This document shows, in pieces, positions 51,106 to 60,374 of a stretch of DNA of 64,000 bases; the first letter of the stretch is position 1, and every line of letters begins with the position of its first letter. The notes below the pieces were generated by a model, which saw nothing but the letters and a program-made list of their open reading frames with translations, searched no databases and was not told where the DNA came from. The stretch comes from JAPHSX01 sp039714395. GTDB taxonomy: Bacteria > Pseudomonadota > Gammaproteobacteria > Thiohalomonadales > Thiohalomonadaceae. A program made the position numbers and the translations under genes. Location of the stretch: contig JBDLJH010000005.1 in NCBI GenBank assembly GCA_039714395.1, positions 62,001-126,000 on the forward strand, in the 5' to 3' direction.

Positions 51106-52353
51106 ATGGATGGTTTAATAGAAGTAAAATATGCGTTGGATACCTTCTACTTCCTGGTATCCGGTGCACTGGTAATGTGGATGGCAGCAGGTTTCTCCAT
51201 GCTGGAGGCCGGTCTGGTCCGCTCCAAAAATACCGCTGAGATCCTTACCAAGAACGTGGCTTTGTATGCTATCGCTAGCGTGATGTACATGCTGGTCGGT
51301 TATAACATTATGTATCCGGGTGATGCCGTTTCCAGTATCTGGCCGGGCATCAGCTTCCTGCTGGGTGCCGATAATGAGACCGCTGCCGTTCTGGCGGGTG
51401 GTGACGATGCTCCTTACTACTCCGGTATGTCGGACTTCTTCTTCCAGGTGGTGTTTGTGGCAACCGCCATGTCTATCGTCTCCGGTGCAGTGGCCGAGCG
51501 TATGAAGCTGTGGGCCTTCCTCGCCTTTGCCGTGGTAATGACCGGCTTCATCTATCCTGTACAGGGTTACTGGAAGTGGGGTGGTGGTTTCCTCGATGGT
51601 CTCGGTTTCCTCGACTTCGCCGGTTCTGGTGTAGTGCACATGACCGGTGCTGCTGCGGCCCTGGCTGGTGTTCTGTTGCTGGGTGCACGTAAGGGCAAGT
51701 ACGGTCCCAACGGTGAGGTCAACGCCATTCCCGGTGCCAACATGCCGCTGGCGACCCTCGGTATGTTCATCCTGTGGATGGGCTGGTTCGGCTTTAACGG
51801 CGGTTCCGAGTTAAAGATTTCTGATGTGGGTGAGGCCAATGCCGTTGCGATGGTGTTTGTTAACACTAATATGGCGGCTGCCGGTGGTGTGATTGCGGCA
51901 CTAATTACCTCAAAGCTGCTGTTTGGCAAGGCCGACCTGACCATGGCACTGAATGGTGCCCTCGCCGGTCTGGTGGCTATTACCGCCGAACCGCTTACTC
52001 CTAGTGCCCTGGCTGCGACCATGATTGGTGGTGTGGGTGGTGTGCTGGTGGTGTTCTCGGTTCTGACCCTCGACAAGCTGAAGATTGATGATCCGGTTGG
52101 TGCCATCTCGGTCCACGGTGTGGTCGGAATCTGGGGTCTGCTGGCTGTAGTCTTCACCAATCCTGATGCGACTCTGAGTGCTCAGTTGATCGGTATTGTT
52201 ACCATCTTCGCCTGGGTCTTTGCTGCCAGCTTTATTGTCTGGATGGTCATCAAGGCGGTGATGGGCATTCGTGTTAGCGAAGAGGAAGAGTACGAAGGTG
52301 TCGATATCTCTGAGTGTGGCCTGGAGGCCTACCCGGAGTTCACTAACAAGTAG
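51106..52353 (+). CDS. amtB: Ammonium transporter AmtB
   Basis: 415 residues with about 11 membrane segments. The twin-histidine pore residues are in SGVVHMTGAAAAL and AISVHGVVGIWG; NTAEILTKN and FNGGSELKI are family features. It has no cleavable signal but starts with a membrane helix (FYFLVSGALVMWMAAGFSML). It conducts ammonia/ammonium and is gated by GlnK, the adjacent gene. AGGAGG precedes the ATG. Confidence 0.97.
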   Translation: MDGLIEVKYALDTFYFLVSGALVMWMAAGFSMLEAGLVRSKNTAEILTKNVALYAIASVMYMLVGYNIMYPGDAVSSIWPGISFLLGADNETAAVLAGGDDAPYYSGMSDFFFQVVFVATAMSIVSGAVAERMKLWAFLAFAVVMTGFIYPVQGYWKWGGGFLDGLGFLDFAGSGVVHMTGAAAALAGVLLLGARKGKYGPNGEVNAIPGANMPLATLGMFILWMGWFGFNGGSELKISDVGEANAVAMVFVNTNMAAAGGVIAALITSKLLFGKADLTMALNGALAGLVAITAEPLTPSALAATMIGGVGGVLVVFSVLTLDKLKIDDPVGAISVHGVVGIWGLLAVVFTNPDATLSAQLIGIVTIFAWVFAASFIVWMVIKAVMGIRVSEEEEYEGVDISECGLEAYPEFTNK

Positions 52354-52374
52354 TTAGAACTGTTGCAGGTAAAT

Positions 52375-52405
52375 AAAAAAGGGGCACTTAGGTGTCCCTT
52401 TTTTT
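52375..52405 (+). terminator. Rho-independent terminator of glnK-amtB
   Basis: AAAAAAGGGGCAC / GTGTCCCTTTTTTT hairpin around the loop TTAG. Confidence 0.9.
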
Positions 52406-52588
52406 GTCGACAATATAGTTTTACTAATCTGATAATGACTTGTGAATGTGCTCTTTATTCCCCTTGCAGCAAGCGCAATGTTATCCATATTTCCGATGAT
52501 CCCATTGAGTGCCTATGGAGGTGGCTCTGCCGGCTTGCTCGCAAACTTCAGGCCGGAACGAGGAGCTGGAAAATGGTTTCTTCTTTAG

Positions 52589-52825
52589 CTACAGATCTTT
52601 GTGGCTACCGTCGCAAAATGGGAGGGTCTTGCTGTGTTTGCAGCCACACAGCCCTGCTTTGCGTCCCTCCTCAATGGTAAATTTTATCGGTGAAAAATTA
52701 GTACCCTTGTGACTACCATCGCAGAATGGTTGGTCCTTGCTCAGACCGCAGCTACAGAACCAGTAATCACCGGCCTCCAGTTCGACGATATAGGGCCTCT
52801 TTTGTGCGATATGGGGTTCTGACAT
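52589..52825 (-). CDS. Two-domain CDGSH iron-sulfur protein
   Basis: 78 residues with two CDGSH motifs: CSCGLSKDQPFCDGSH and CGCKHSKTLPFCDGSH, each able to hold a [2Fe-2S] cluster through three Cys and one His. This is the tandem bacterial type. ATG 52825 follows GGAGG; a longer frame to 53038 overlaps the divergent transporter gene and is rejected. Function in bacteria is unclear; redox or iron handling is likely, consistent with the neighbouring FetAB-like exporter. Confidence 0.93.
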   Translation of the reverse strand: MSEPHIAQKRPYIVELEAGDYWFCSCGLSKDQPFCDGSHKGTNFSPIKFTIEEGRKAGLCGCKHSKTLPFCDGSHKDL

Positions 52826-52870
52826 GGTGTATCCTCCAGTTTTATTTCCCGTTAAACGATAACTTTCTTT

Positions 52871-53488
52871 GTGGTGAATAGCGAAAACAGTAAGGGGCTC
52901 TGCCTGTCGGCACTGACTACTCTCCATTTGGGGCCGCTTGACTGGCAAATCAATCGTGGTGAATGTGTCTCGCTTGCAGGTGCCAGTGGCAGCGGCAAGA
53001 GTTTGCTGTTGCGCGCCATCGCCGATCTTGATCCCCACGGTGGAGAGCTGTTACTAGGTGGAGTGAGTGCGTTGTCGATGCCGGGGCATCTGTGGCGTCG
53101 CCGTGTAGGACTGCTGCCTGCTGAACCGTTCTGGTGGGCGGAGCGGGTGGGCGATCACTTTGAGGATGGCGAGGGGGAGCTGCTCGAGGCCCTGGGACTT
53201 AATCTGGATGCCCTGGAGTGGACGGTTTCGCGTTGTTCTACCGGTGAGCGTCAACGCCTTGCCCTGGCGCGGCTGCTGCAAAACCGTCCCGAGGTGTTGC
53301 TGCTGGATGAACCTACCGCGGCCCTCGATCCACAAAGTGCCGAACGGGTGGAGACGCTGTTGCAACGCTATCGACGTGACAATAATGCGGTGGAGATCTG
53401 GGTGAGTCACGACCCGGCACAACGCCAGCGGGTGGCGCATCGTCACTACCGCATTGAGGGCGGTGAGCTGAGTGAGGTGGAGGCATGA
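52871..53488 (+). CDS. fetA: ABC transporter ATP-binding protein, FetA/YbbL-like
   Basis: 205 residues with Walker A GASGSGKSLL, Walker B LLLDEPTAALD, H-loop VSHD and a signature CSTGERQRL in place of LSGGQ. It is short and coupled by ATGA overlap to a FetB-like permease. In E. coli FetAB exports iron and protects against oxidative stress. GTG start. Divergent from the CDGSH gene, 45 bases apart. Confidence 0.88.
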   Translation: MVNSENSKGLCLSALTTLHLGPLDWQINRGECVSLAGASGSGKSLLLRAIADLDPHGGELLLGGVSALSMPGHLWRRRVGLLPAEPFWWAERVGDHFEDGEGELLEALGLNLDALEWTVSRCSTGERQRLALARLLQNRPEVLLLDEPTAALDPQSAERVETLLQRYRRDNNAVEIWVSHDPAQRQRVAHRHYRIEGGELSEVEA

Positions 53489-54276
53489 ACTTTATCTTGT
53501 TAACGCCGTTGGATTTGGCCCTCGCCTCGCTGCTGGTGGTGGTGCTGTCATTATTGAGTTTCCGCCTGGCACTCGGCATTAGCCGCAAGCTGCTTCTGGC
53601 AGCCCTGCGTACCACCGTGCAACTGTTGTTAATCGGCCTGGTTCTCAAACTGTTGTTTGCCAATGCCCACCCAGCCTGGGTGGGGCTGTTATCGGTGGTG
53701 ATGTTATTGGCCGCCGGTCGCATCGTGATGGAGCGTCAGGAGCGACGCTTTATCGGTTGGTGGGGTTACGGTGTCGGCACCCTGTCGATGTTCCTCTCTT
53801 CCTTTGCAGTGACGCTGATTACCCTGATGGTGATCCTTCGCCCTGAGCCCTGGTATCAACCGCAGTATGCGATCCCGCTGCTGGGAATGATGCTGGGCAA
53901 TACGATGAACGGAGTGGCACTGGGGCTGGAGCGCCTCACCAGCTCGGTACACCAGCAGCGTGGGGTGATCGAGGCGCGGCTTCTGCAGGGACAGCCATGG
54001 TGTGAGGCCATCTCTGATATTCGACGCGACAGCATGCGTATCGGAATGGTACCGATGCTCAATGCCATGGCGGCAGCGGGGCTGGTGAGCCTGCCGGGGA
54101 TGATGACCGGTCAGATCCTCGCGGGTGCAGAGCCGATGGAGGCGGTAAAATACCAGATTCTGATTATGTTCCTTATCGCCTCGGGTACCGGTTTTGGTAC
54201 CATGGGGGCAGTACATTTCGGTGCACGGCGTCTGTTTGATGAGCGTGAGCGGTTGCGGCTGGATCGGATCACATAA
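53485..54276 (+). CDS. fetB: ABC transporter permease, FetB/YbbM family (UPF0014)
   Basis: 263 residues with about six membrane segments (LALASLLVVVLSLLSFRLAL; HPAWVGLLSVVMLLAAG; VTLITLMVILRP) and the family motif GNTMNGVALGLERL plus LPGMMTGQILAGAEPMEAVK. Forms a transporter with the preceding ATPase. Probably cotranscribed with fetA; followed 16 bases later by a hybrid kinase. Confidence 0.92.
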   Translation: MNFILLTPLDLALASLLVVVLSLLSFRLALGISRKLLLAALRTTVQLLLIGLVLKLLFANAHPAWVGLLSVVMLLAAGRIVMERQERRFIGWWGYGVGTLSMFLSSFAVTLITLMVILRPEPWYQPQYAIPLLGMMLGNTMNGVALGLERLTSSVHQQRGVIEARLLQGQPWCEAISDIRRDSMRIGMVPMLNAMAAAGLVSLPGMMTGQILAGAEPMEAVKYQILIMFLIASGTGFGTMGAVHFGARRLFDERERLRLDRIT

Positions 54277-54292
54277 AAGAGAGCCTGAAGTA

Positions 54293-57232
54293 ATGATTGG
54301 AACAGGGATGAATAGAAAGGACTGGATGGAATATAGAAAAAAAGGGAAGGGAATGGGACTCCTGCGTTTTATTGTTGTTTTGCCCCTACTGGCTGCTGCC
54401 ATGTTCTGGATTTGGGGTAAGTATGAGCGGCACGGTTATGAGCTGTACCACAAAAATGCTCGCGACAAGGTGCTGCATGATCTTATCGGCAGCAGAGACA
54501 GGCTGGAGTTTTCGCTTAACAGTCATCTGTTTATTCCCCTGAGCATAGAGAGTTTTGTTGTCTCGCGTGGCAGCATGAATAGTGATGAATTTACGGCCTT
54601 TGCTGAACGTTTGTGGAGTCATGCCGGAGACGGTTTGATGAGCATTCAGGTCGCGGTAGGTACCGAAGTGCGTTATGTCTATCCGTTGCAGGGGAACGAG
54701 TCTGTCGTTGGGCTGGATCTGTTGTCCATTGATGGCCAGGCAGAAACGGTAAGGAGAACCATTGAGGGGGGGAGCATGGTGGTGGCTGGTCCCTATAACC
54801 TGATCCAGGGAGGGGAGGGACTGATTGTACGCCAGCCGATATACCGGTCTCAGGCAAAGGGCGGAGCCTACTGGGGCCTGGCAACCATTATCATCGACTG
54901 GCAGCAGTTTCTACGTGACTCTGGCGTAGCCGATGTCAGGGGGCTGGATTTTGTGTTGCAGGGGCAGGATGGTTCTGGTGCAGCAGGCAGGGTCTTTTTT
55001 GGCGATAAGCAGGTTCTCGAACGCGATCCGGTCAGTCTTTCAATAAGCTTACCCGAGGGCGAGTGGCTGGTATCGGCTACTCCCAGCGGGGGGTGGGCAA
55101 CACGGGATTCGCATCTACAGGTTGAGCGCTCTGTGTTTTTCGCCATGATGCTACTGGTACTGTTGGTAGCGACGCTGGCGATGGCTTACCCTCGATTGTT
55201 GCAGCGCAGAATTGACCAGGCGACGCGTGAATTAGCCGATAATCATGCCCTGTTGGAGCAGCGGGTGGCGAAGCGGACAATTGCCCTCCAGGAGAGTGAG
55301 GCGCAGATGCGCCGTCTGTTTGATTCACTACCGTTTCCGGTGGTGGTTACCGCAGTCGGTAGTGGGGCCTATCTCTATGCCAATGATGGTGCCGCTGAGC
55401 TGTTTGAGGAGAATAAGGAGCAGCGTGGACAGGTTGCGGGGGATTACTATCAGAATCCGGCTGACAGGGAGAAGCTGCTAGCGGGGTTGCGACATGATGG
55501 AATGCTATCCAACCTTGAGGTTGAACTGAAAAGCGGCAAGGGCAATCCATTCTGGGCTCTGCTCTCGGCAGTGACGCTAGATTTTGACGGGCATGATGCC
55601 ATTTTGCTGTCGATTACCGATATCAGTGAACGCAGGGCGATAGAGCAGGCACACATCGCCAGTGAAAAGAATCTGCGTACCATCTTTGACTCGGTGCCAA
55701 CACCAATGGCGATTACACGAAACAGTGATGGCAAGCTGGTACGTATCAACAAGGCAGGGCTGATGCTTTCAGGGCTTGGTGTGGGAAGTATGGAAGAGTT
55801 TCGTGCCGAAGACTTTTATTGTGATACGCGTGACCGTGAAAAAATTATGCACTTGCTGGAGCTTGAAGGGAGTGTGCAGGATCTGGAGATCTGTATGCGC
55901 AGTCTCAGCGGCGAGCGCTTTACCTTCCTTATGTCAGCCATCTTTATTGATTATGAGGATGAACCTTGTTTGCTGAGTAGCTACGCTGAAATTACTGAGC
56001 GCAAGAAGTTCGAGCAGTCACTAGAACGGGCCAATCGTGAGGCGTTGCAGGCGATTCAGGCAAAAAATGAATTTCTTGCCACTATGAGCCATGAAATTCG
56101 TACCCCTCTCAATGGTGCACTCTCCATGGTCAAGCTGTTGGGACGGACACAGCTAGATGCCCAGCAGCGCGACTATCTCAATGCAATCGATTTTTCTGGT
56201 GAGTCGCTACTGCAGATCCTTAGTGATGTACTTGATCTCTCCAAGCTGGAAGCAGGCAAGCTGGAGTTAGAGCAGTTTAATTTCGATTTACGCAATATGG
56301 TCGATGAAATGGTGGGGCTGATGCAGGTGCAGTGTGACCCGCAGAGGGTCTCGCTTACGGCAACACTGGACTCGCGCATTCCATCTCAGCTTTGTGGTGA
56401 TGCCATCCGTTTGCGGCAGGTGTTATTTAATCTATTGGGTAATGCACTTAAATTTACTGAACGAGGTGAGGTTGAGTTACAGGCCAATTTTATCAGTGAG
56501 CGTAGGGGAAAGATTGGTATTGAGTTTTCGGTACGTGACACGGGTATCGGTATTGCCGAGGAGGTGCAGCCAAGGCTGTTTGGTGACTTTACTCAGGCCG
56601 ATTCCAGTATGGCGCGACGTTTCGGTGGTTCTGGTCTGGGGCTGGCTATTTGCAAGCGCATGGTAGGGTTGATGGGCGGTGAAATAGGTGTCGAGAGTGA
56701 GCCGGGGAAGGGAAGTCGCTTCTGGTTCCGGCTGGATATGCAGCGCGGCAGTGCGCCGCAGGATAGCCCGAATGGTGAGGTGGAAGTTATTTTGCCCTCC
56801 GATGCATTGCGAGTGCTGCTGGTGGAGGATGATGCCATCAACCGCTTTGCCGGTAGTGAACTGTTGCGTCAACAGGGCTGTGAGGTGACGATTGCCGCCG
56901 ATGGCTATGAAGCTCTGGAGCGTTTTCATGACGGTTATTTTGATGTGGTTTTGATGGATGTTCGTATGCCAGGCATGGATGGTCTGGAGACCACACAGCG
57001 GTTGCGTGAGATTGAACCGCATGGGGCCACGGTACCGGTGATCGCTCTTACTGCTGATGTCACTCAGGAGAACATTGATCGCTGCCGTGCAGTGGGGATG
57101 CAGGAGGTGTTAAGCAAGCCGATTCACATGGACAGGTTGAGCCGGGCATTGGCTGCCGTTCGTGTTCATGATGGTGCTGACGATAGCCAGATGGTTAACG
57201 GCGAAGAAAAGCCATCCAGCGGGCCAGGTTGA
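54293..57232 (+). CDS. Hybrid sensor histidine kinase (CHASE, two PAS, HisKA, HATPase, REC)
   Basis: About 979 residues. A membrane segment (LLRFIVVLPLLAAAMFWIWG), a periplasmic CHASE-like domain, a second membrane segment (VFFAMMLLVLLVATLAMAY), two PAS domains (MRRLFDSLPFPVVVTAVG; TIFDSVPTPMAITRNSDG), HisKA with phospho-His in FLATMSHEIRTPLNG, HATPase (GNALKFTERG, DTGIGI, GSGLGLAI) and a C-terminal receiver with Asp in LMDVRMPGMDG. ATG 54293 is chosen; ATG 54308 is possible and 54194 would overlap fetB. The ligand is unknown; the absence of an output domain means it needs a separate partner. Converges with the next gene, overlapping by 38 bases. Confidence 0.92.
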   Translation: MIGTGMNRKDWMEYRKKGKGMGLLRFIVVLPLLAAAMFWIWGKYERHGYELYHKNARDKVLHDLIGSRDRLEFSLNSHLFIPLSIESFVVSRGSMNSDEFTAFAERLWSHAGDGLMSIQVAVGTEVRYVYPLQGNESVVGLDLLSIDGQAETVRRTIEGGSMVVAGPYNLIQGGEGLIVRQPIYRSQAKGGAYWGLATIIIDWQQFLRDSGVADVRGLDFVLQGQDGSGAAGRVFFGDKQVLERDPVSLSISLPEGEWLVSATPSGGWATRDSHLQVERSVFFAMMLLVLLVATLAMAYPRLLQRRIDQATRELADNHALLEQRVAKRTIALQESEAQMRRLFDSLPFPVVVTAVGSGAYLYANDGAAELFEENKEQRGQVAGDYYQNPADREKLLAGLRHDGMLSNLEVELKSGKGNPFWALLSAVTLDFDGHDAILLSITDISERRAIEQAHIASEKNLRTIFDSVPTPMAITRNSDGKLVRINKAGLMLSGLGVGSMEEFRAEDFYCDTRDREKIMHLLELEGSVQDLEICMRSLSGERFTFLMSAIFIDYEDEPCLLSSYAEITERKKFEQSLERANREALQAIQAKNEFLATMSHEIRTPLNGALSMVKLLGRTQLDAQQRDYLNAIDFSGESLLQILSDVLDLSKLEAGKLELEQFNFDLRNMVDEMVGLMQVQCDPQRVSLTATLDSRIPSQLCGDAIRLRQVLFNLLGNALKFTERGEVELQANFISERRGKIGIEFSVRDTGIGIAEEVQPRLFGDFTQADSSMARRFGGSGLGLAICKRMVGLMGGEIGVESEPGKGSRFWFRLDMQRGSAPQDSPNGEVEVILPSDALRVLLVEDDAINRFAGSELLRQQGCEVTIAADGYEALERFHDGYFDVVLMDVRMPGMDGLETTQRLREIEPHGATVPVIALTADVTQENIDRCRAVGMQEVLSKPIHMDRLSRALAAVRVHDGADDSQMVNGEEKPSSGPG

Positions 57233-57878
57233 GCAGGCTCGCCAGCGAGGCGGCCACATAGGTTAATGCGGCGGCACGTAGTATCTGGCGTACCGCCCTC
57301 TCATCTTTTTGATTAATGTAATGGCCGCTCTTTAGCAGCGGCAGAGCCTTGTTGAAGCTGGCATCCCACTCTACCGGCAGTGTTATCAGATGTACCAGTG
57401 TGGCCAGCCCCATGCTGGCAAATCCCAATAAAAAGAATAGTAGTCCGCTGTGGGGCATGCGCGTGAGCAGGGTGACCACGGGGATGGCAAACATCAGTAT
57501 TGCACCCACCTTTTCCCCCCAGTGGGCGAGGGTGACCATGCGGGTGCGGGTGGCGAGTAACGGCTCTCCCTTATGATGTTGAATGGCATGGCCCACCTCG
57601 TGGGCGGCCACGGCCACGGCAGTGAGCGAGCGGCCGTTGAAGTTGTCGGGGCTGAGCCGGACTATGCGCTGGGCGGGGTCGTAGTGATCGCCCTTGTCGG
57701 TCTGTTCCACTGCCACCTGGCTGATCTGCATACGCATCAGCAGGTGGCGGGCCAGCTCGCCTCCGCTGCCGGGGATATCATCGCGTGGCTGGTTGTAGCG
57801 GCGGAAGGTGTACTGCGCCCACCATTGAGGAGCGAAGATGAGGCCGATGACAACAACAAGGATGATCAGGAAGGGCAT
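57195..57878 (-). CDS. Neutral zinc metallopeptidase, YugP family
   Basis: 227 residues with an N-terminal membrane segment (FLIILVVVIGLIFAPQWW), the metal site AVAAHEVGHAIQHH (HExxH-like HEVGH) and later membrane segments. Family PF04298-like membrane-bound zinc protease. Substrate unknown. Upstream of it, separated by 13 bases, lies a SPOR gene on the same strand. Confidence 0.9.
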   Translation of the reverse strand: MPFLIILVVVIGLIFAPQWWAQYTFRRYNQPRDDIPGSGGELARHLLMRMQISQVAVEQTDKGDHYDPAQRIVRLSPDNFNGRSLTAVAVAAHEVGHAIQHHKGEPLLATRTRMVTLAHWGEKVGAILMFAIPVVTLLTRMPHSGLLFFLLGFASMGLATLVHLITLPVEWDASFNKALPLLKSGHYINQKDERAVRQILRAAALTYVAASLASLLNLARWMAFLRR

Positions 57879-57891
57879 TGACTAAGGCCTT

Positions 57892-58464
57892 TTAGCCCAG
57901 CTTTTCCTTGAGCACAAAGAAGTCGATACCGTTGTCCTGCAGGCGGCGGCGTGCCTTGTCGAGTTTACGGCGATCCACATAGGGGCCAACACGCACCCGG
58001 TGCCAGGTGCTGCTGTCGTCTATCGTTACCTTCTGAATGCTGGGGGTGAGGTTGAGCAGGAACAGCTCGGCCATGCGAGACTGGGCATCCTCACCACTCT
58101 TGAAAGACCCCACCTGCAGGTAGTAGTTGGCCTTTTCTACCGGCCTATCTGTTTTTCCCAGCTCCGACTCGGGGATCACCACCTCCTGTTCCGGGAGGAT
58201 GCTGTAGAAGTCGAAGTTGATACCTTCTCTCTTTGGAGGTGCCTTGGGGATCGACTCTTTCTTTACCGCACGGGTATCGGTACTGGTGGATTTTATCTTG
58301 GGCAGACTCAGACCCTTAAAGGGCTCGCCCTCCTGCTGCTGCAGGTAGACCAGGAAGGCGATAAACAGCCCAAGCAGCAGGCCACCCAGCATCCATACGA
58401 AGCCGGGCAGTGGTGCCTTTTTCGCTTTACGTGTGGTGGTGCGTTTGGCGTAGTCGCGGGCCAT
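57892..58464 (-). CDS. SPOR-domain protein, FtsN-like
   Basis: 190 residues: a cytoplasmic basic stretch (AKRTTTRKAKKAPLPG), one membrane helix (FVWMLGGLLLGLFIAFLVYL), a Lys/Pro-rich periplasmic linker and a C-terminal SPOR domain (NYYLQVGSFKSGEDAQSRM...HRVRVGPY). SPOR domains bind denuded septal peptidoglycan. The start codon overlaps the argS stop (TAATG), as in related genomes. Could be a division protein or a generic SPOR protein. Confidence 0.9.
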   Translation of the reverse strand: MARDYAKRTTTRKAKKAPLPGFVWMLGGLLLGLFIAFLVYLQQQEGEPFKGLSLPKIKSTSTDTRAVKKESIPKAPPKREGINFDFYSILPEQEVVIPESELGKTDRPVEKANYYLQVGSFKSGEDAQSRMAELFLLNLTPSIQKVTIDDSSTWHRVRVGPYVDRRKLDKARRRLQDNGIDFFVLKEKLG

Positions 58465-60230
58465 TACATGCTCTCCGGGGCCGAGACGCCCAGCAGGCCG
58501 AGGCCGTTGGCGATGACCTGACGCGCTGCCTGGATCAGGGTGATGCGTGCATCACGCAGGCCGCCATTGTCGACCAGGAACTGGTGGGCATTGTAGTAAG
58601 TGTGAAAGTCGTTGGCCAGGTCGCGCAGGTAGTGGGCGAGTTGGTGCGGCTCGTGGTTGAGGGCAGCGGCCTCGACGACCTCCGGGTAGCGGCTGAGGTT
58701 GCTAAGAAGATCCAGCTCATGCTGCTCTTCGAGTAGTTGCAGGCTATTGAGGCCGCTGTTGCGATTATGGCTTAGTCCCTTTTCATCCATTTGGCGCAAT
58801 ACGCTGCAGACGCGGGCGTGGGCGTACTGAATGTAGTACATGGGGTTGTCGTTGGATTGTGACTTGGCCAGATCCAGATCAAAGTCCATGTGCTGCTCAC
58901 ACTTGCGCATTACGTAGAAGAAGCGTGCCGCGTCGTTGCCGATCTCCTGACACAGCTCGCGCAGGGTGACGAAGGAGCCGGAGCGGGTCGACATCTGCAC
59001 CTTCTCTCCACCGCGATAGAGGCTGGCGAACTGCACAAGAAGCACGTCGAGCTTGTCGGTATCCTCCTTGTCACCCATCGCGGTAAGTGCGGCCTTTACT
59101 CGCGGTACATAGCCGTGGTGGTCGGAACCCCACACATCAATGACCCGGTCGAAGCCACGGTCGAGTTTGTGCCAGTGGTAGGCAATATCAGAGGCAAAGT
59201 AGGTCTTCACGCCGTTGTCGCGTACCACCACCCGGTCTTTCTCATCACCAAAGTCGGTGGAGCGGAACCACAGCGCGCCCTTCTCCTCGTAGATATGGCC
59301 GGATTGGGTCAGTTGTTCGATCGCCTCGTCTACCTTGCCAGAGCTGACCAGCTCACGTTCCCGATACCACTCATCATAGACGACGCCAAACGCCTCCAGA
59401 TCCTTGCGAATATCGGCGAGTATTACCTCCAGCGCCTTGTCAAAGAAGATGAGGTAGTTCGCCTCGCCCAGCATCGACTTGGCCTTCATGATCAGTGCAT
59501 CAATGTGCACCTCTTTATCGCCACCGGCGGGTTCATCGACAGGGATGCCATTGAACACTTCGCTGGAGGGTTGGCGATAGGTATCAGCGTGCTCGCGATG
59601 CAGGTCGGCGGCAATGTCCCAGACGTAATCGCCCTTGTAACCATTGCTTGGGAAGGTCAGTTTCTCTCCGGCCAGCTCCAGGTAGCGCAGCCATACCGAG
59701 GTGCCGAGGATATCCATCTGCCGTCCGGCATCATTCACATAGTATTCACGGTGTACCTGAAAACCGACCGCAGCCAGCAGGTCAGAAACGGTGGCACCAT
59801 AGGCGGCCCCACGGCCATGGCCTACGTGTAGTGGACCGGTGGGGTTGGCGGAGACAAACTCTACCTGCACCCGCTTGCCGGCACCGATATCCGAGCGGCC
59901 ATAGGCTTCACCAGCCTCTAGTACCTCGCCCACCACAGCGTGGTAGGCGGCAGGAGTCATGGTGATGTTGATAAAGCCGGGGCCGGCGATCTCTACCCTG
60001 GCCACATGTTCGGAGGCGGGCAGGTGGGCAACGATCTTCTCTGCCAGGTCTCGCGGTTTGCTGCGTGCCGGTTTCGCCAGCACCATTGCAATATTGCAGG
60101 CAAAGTCACCGTGTGAGCGGTCACGGGCGCGCTCGATGATGATGTTATCGGGCAGTTCAAAGTCGAATACCCCGGCACTGTGCAGGTCGTGAAGGGCGGC
60201 TTTAACGAGTTCCTGAAGATGGGATTTCAT
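58464..60230 (-). CDS. argS: Arginyl-tRNA synthetase
   Basis: 588 residues, class Ia synthetase. The HIGH motif is HVGHGRG in PTGPLHVGHGRGAAYG, the KMSKS-like loop is in KVQMSTRSGSF, and the C-terminal anticodon-binding DALR domain ends with the usual AARQVIANGLGLLG. ATG 60230 is chosen over 60257. It charges tRNA-Arg, including the CCG species encoded in this window. Upstream is a G-rich tract and a small outer-membrane protein gene. Confidence 0.97.
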   Translation of the reverse strand: MKSHLQELVKAALHDLHSAGVFDFELPDNIIIERARDRSHGDFACNIAMVLAKPARSKPRDLAEKIVAHLPASEHVARVEIAGPGFINITMTPAAYHAVVGEVLEAGEAYGRSDIGAGKRVQVEFVSANPTGPLHVGHGRGAAYGATVSDLLAAVGFQVHREYYVNDAGRQMDILGTSVWLRYLELAGEKLTFPSNGYKGDYVWDIAADLHREHADTYRQPSSEVFNGIPVDEPAGGDKEVHIDALIMKAKSMLGEANYLIFFDKALEVILADIRKDLEAFGVVYDEWYRERELVSSGKVDEAIEQLTQSGHIYEEKGALWFRSTDFGDEKDRVVVRDNGVKTYFASDIAYHWHKLDRGFDRVIDVWGSDHHGYVPRVKAALTAMGDKEDTDKLDVLLVQFASLYRGGEKVQMSTRSGSFVTLRELCQEIGNDAARFFYVMRKCEQHMDFDLDLAKSQSNDNPMYYIQYAHARVCSVLRQMDEKGLSHNRNSGLNSLQLLEEQHELDLLSNLSRYPEVVEAAALNHEPHQLAHYLRDLANDFHTYYNAHQFLVDNGGLRDARITLIQAARQVIANGLGLLGVSAPESM

Positions 60231-60316
60231 AGGGGCAATGGAGACCGGCAGTAGCAATAGAGAATAAGACGGCCATTATCCCTGTTCAAGGATAGGGGTG
60301 GCAAGGGACAAACGAT

Positions 60317-60339
60317 GGGGGGGGGGTTGGGGAGGGGGG
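60317..60339 (+). repeat. G-tract with G-quadruplex potential upstream of argS
   Basis: Runs of ten, four and six Gs separated by TT and A. Located between argS (60230) and a terminator (60343-60369), on the strand opposite to the argS coding strand. May form a quadruplex or slip. Confidence 0.7.
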
Positions 60340-60342
60340 ACG

Positions 60343-60369
60343 AAAAGCCCCCTCCCTGAGGAGGGGGCT
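60343..60369 (-). terminator. Terminator of the small outer-membrane protein gene
   Basis: On the minus strand AGCCCCCTCC / GGAGGGGGCT hairpin followed by TTTT, just after the 60375-60926 gene. Confidence 0.88.
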
Positions 60370-60374
60370 GGCGA

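Noticed and set aside
52363..52712. Plus-strand frames downstream of amtB (to 52680 and 52712)
   Set aside because: The first contains a transcription terminator and they run opposite the CDGSH gene; no protein features.
56477..57022. Minus-strand frame of 181 codons opposite the hybrid kinase
   Set aside because: Shadow frame inside a gene with intact kinase and receiver motifs.
58890..59831. Plus-strand open frame of 313 codons opposite argS
   Set aside because: Lies wholly inside argS, whose motifs are intact; no family features.
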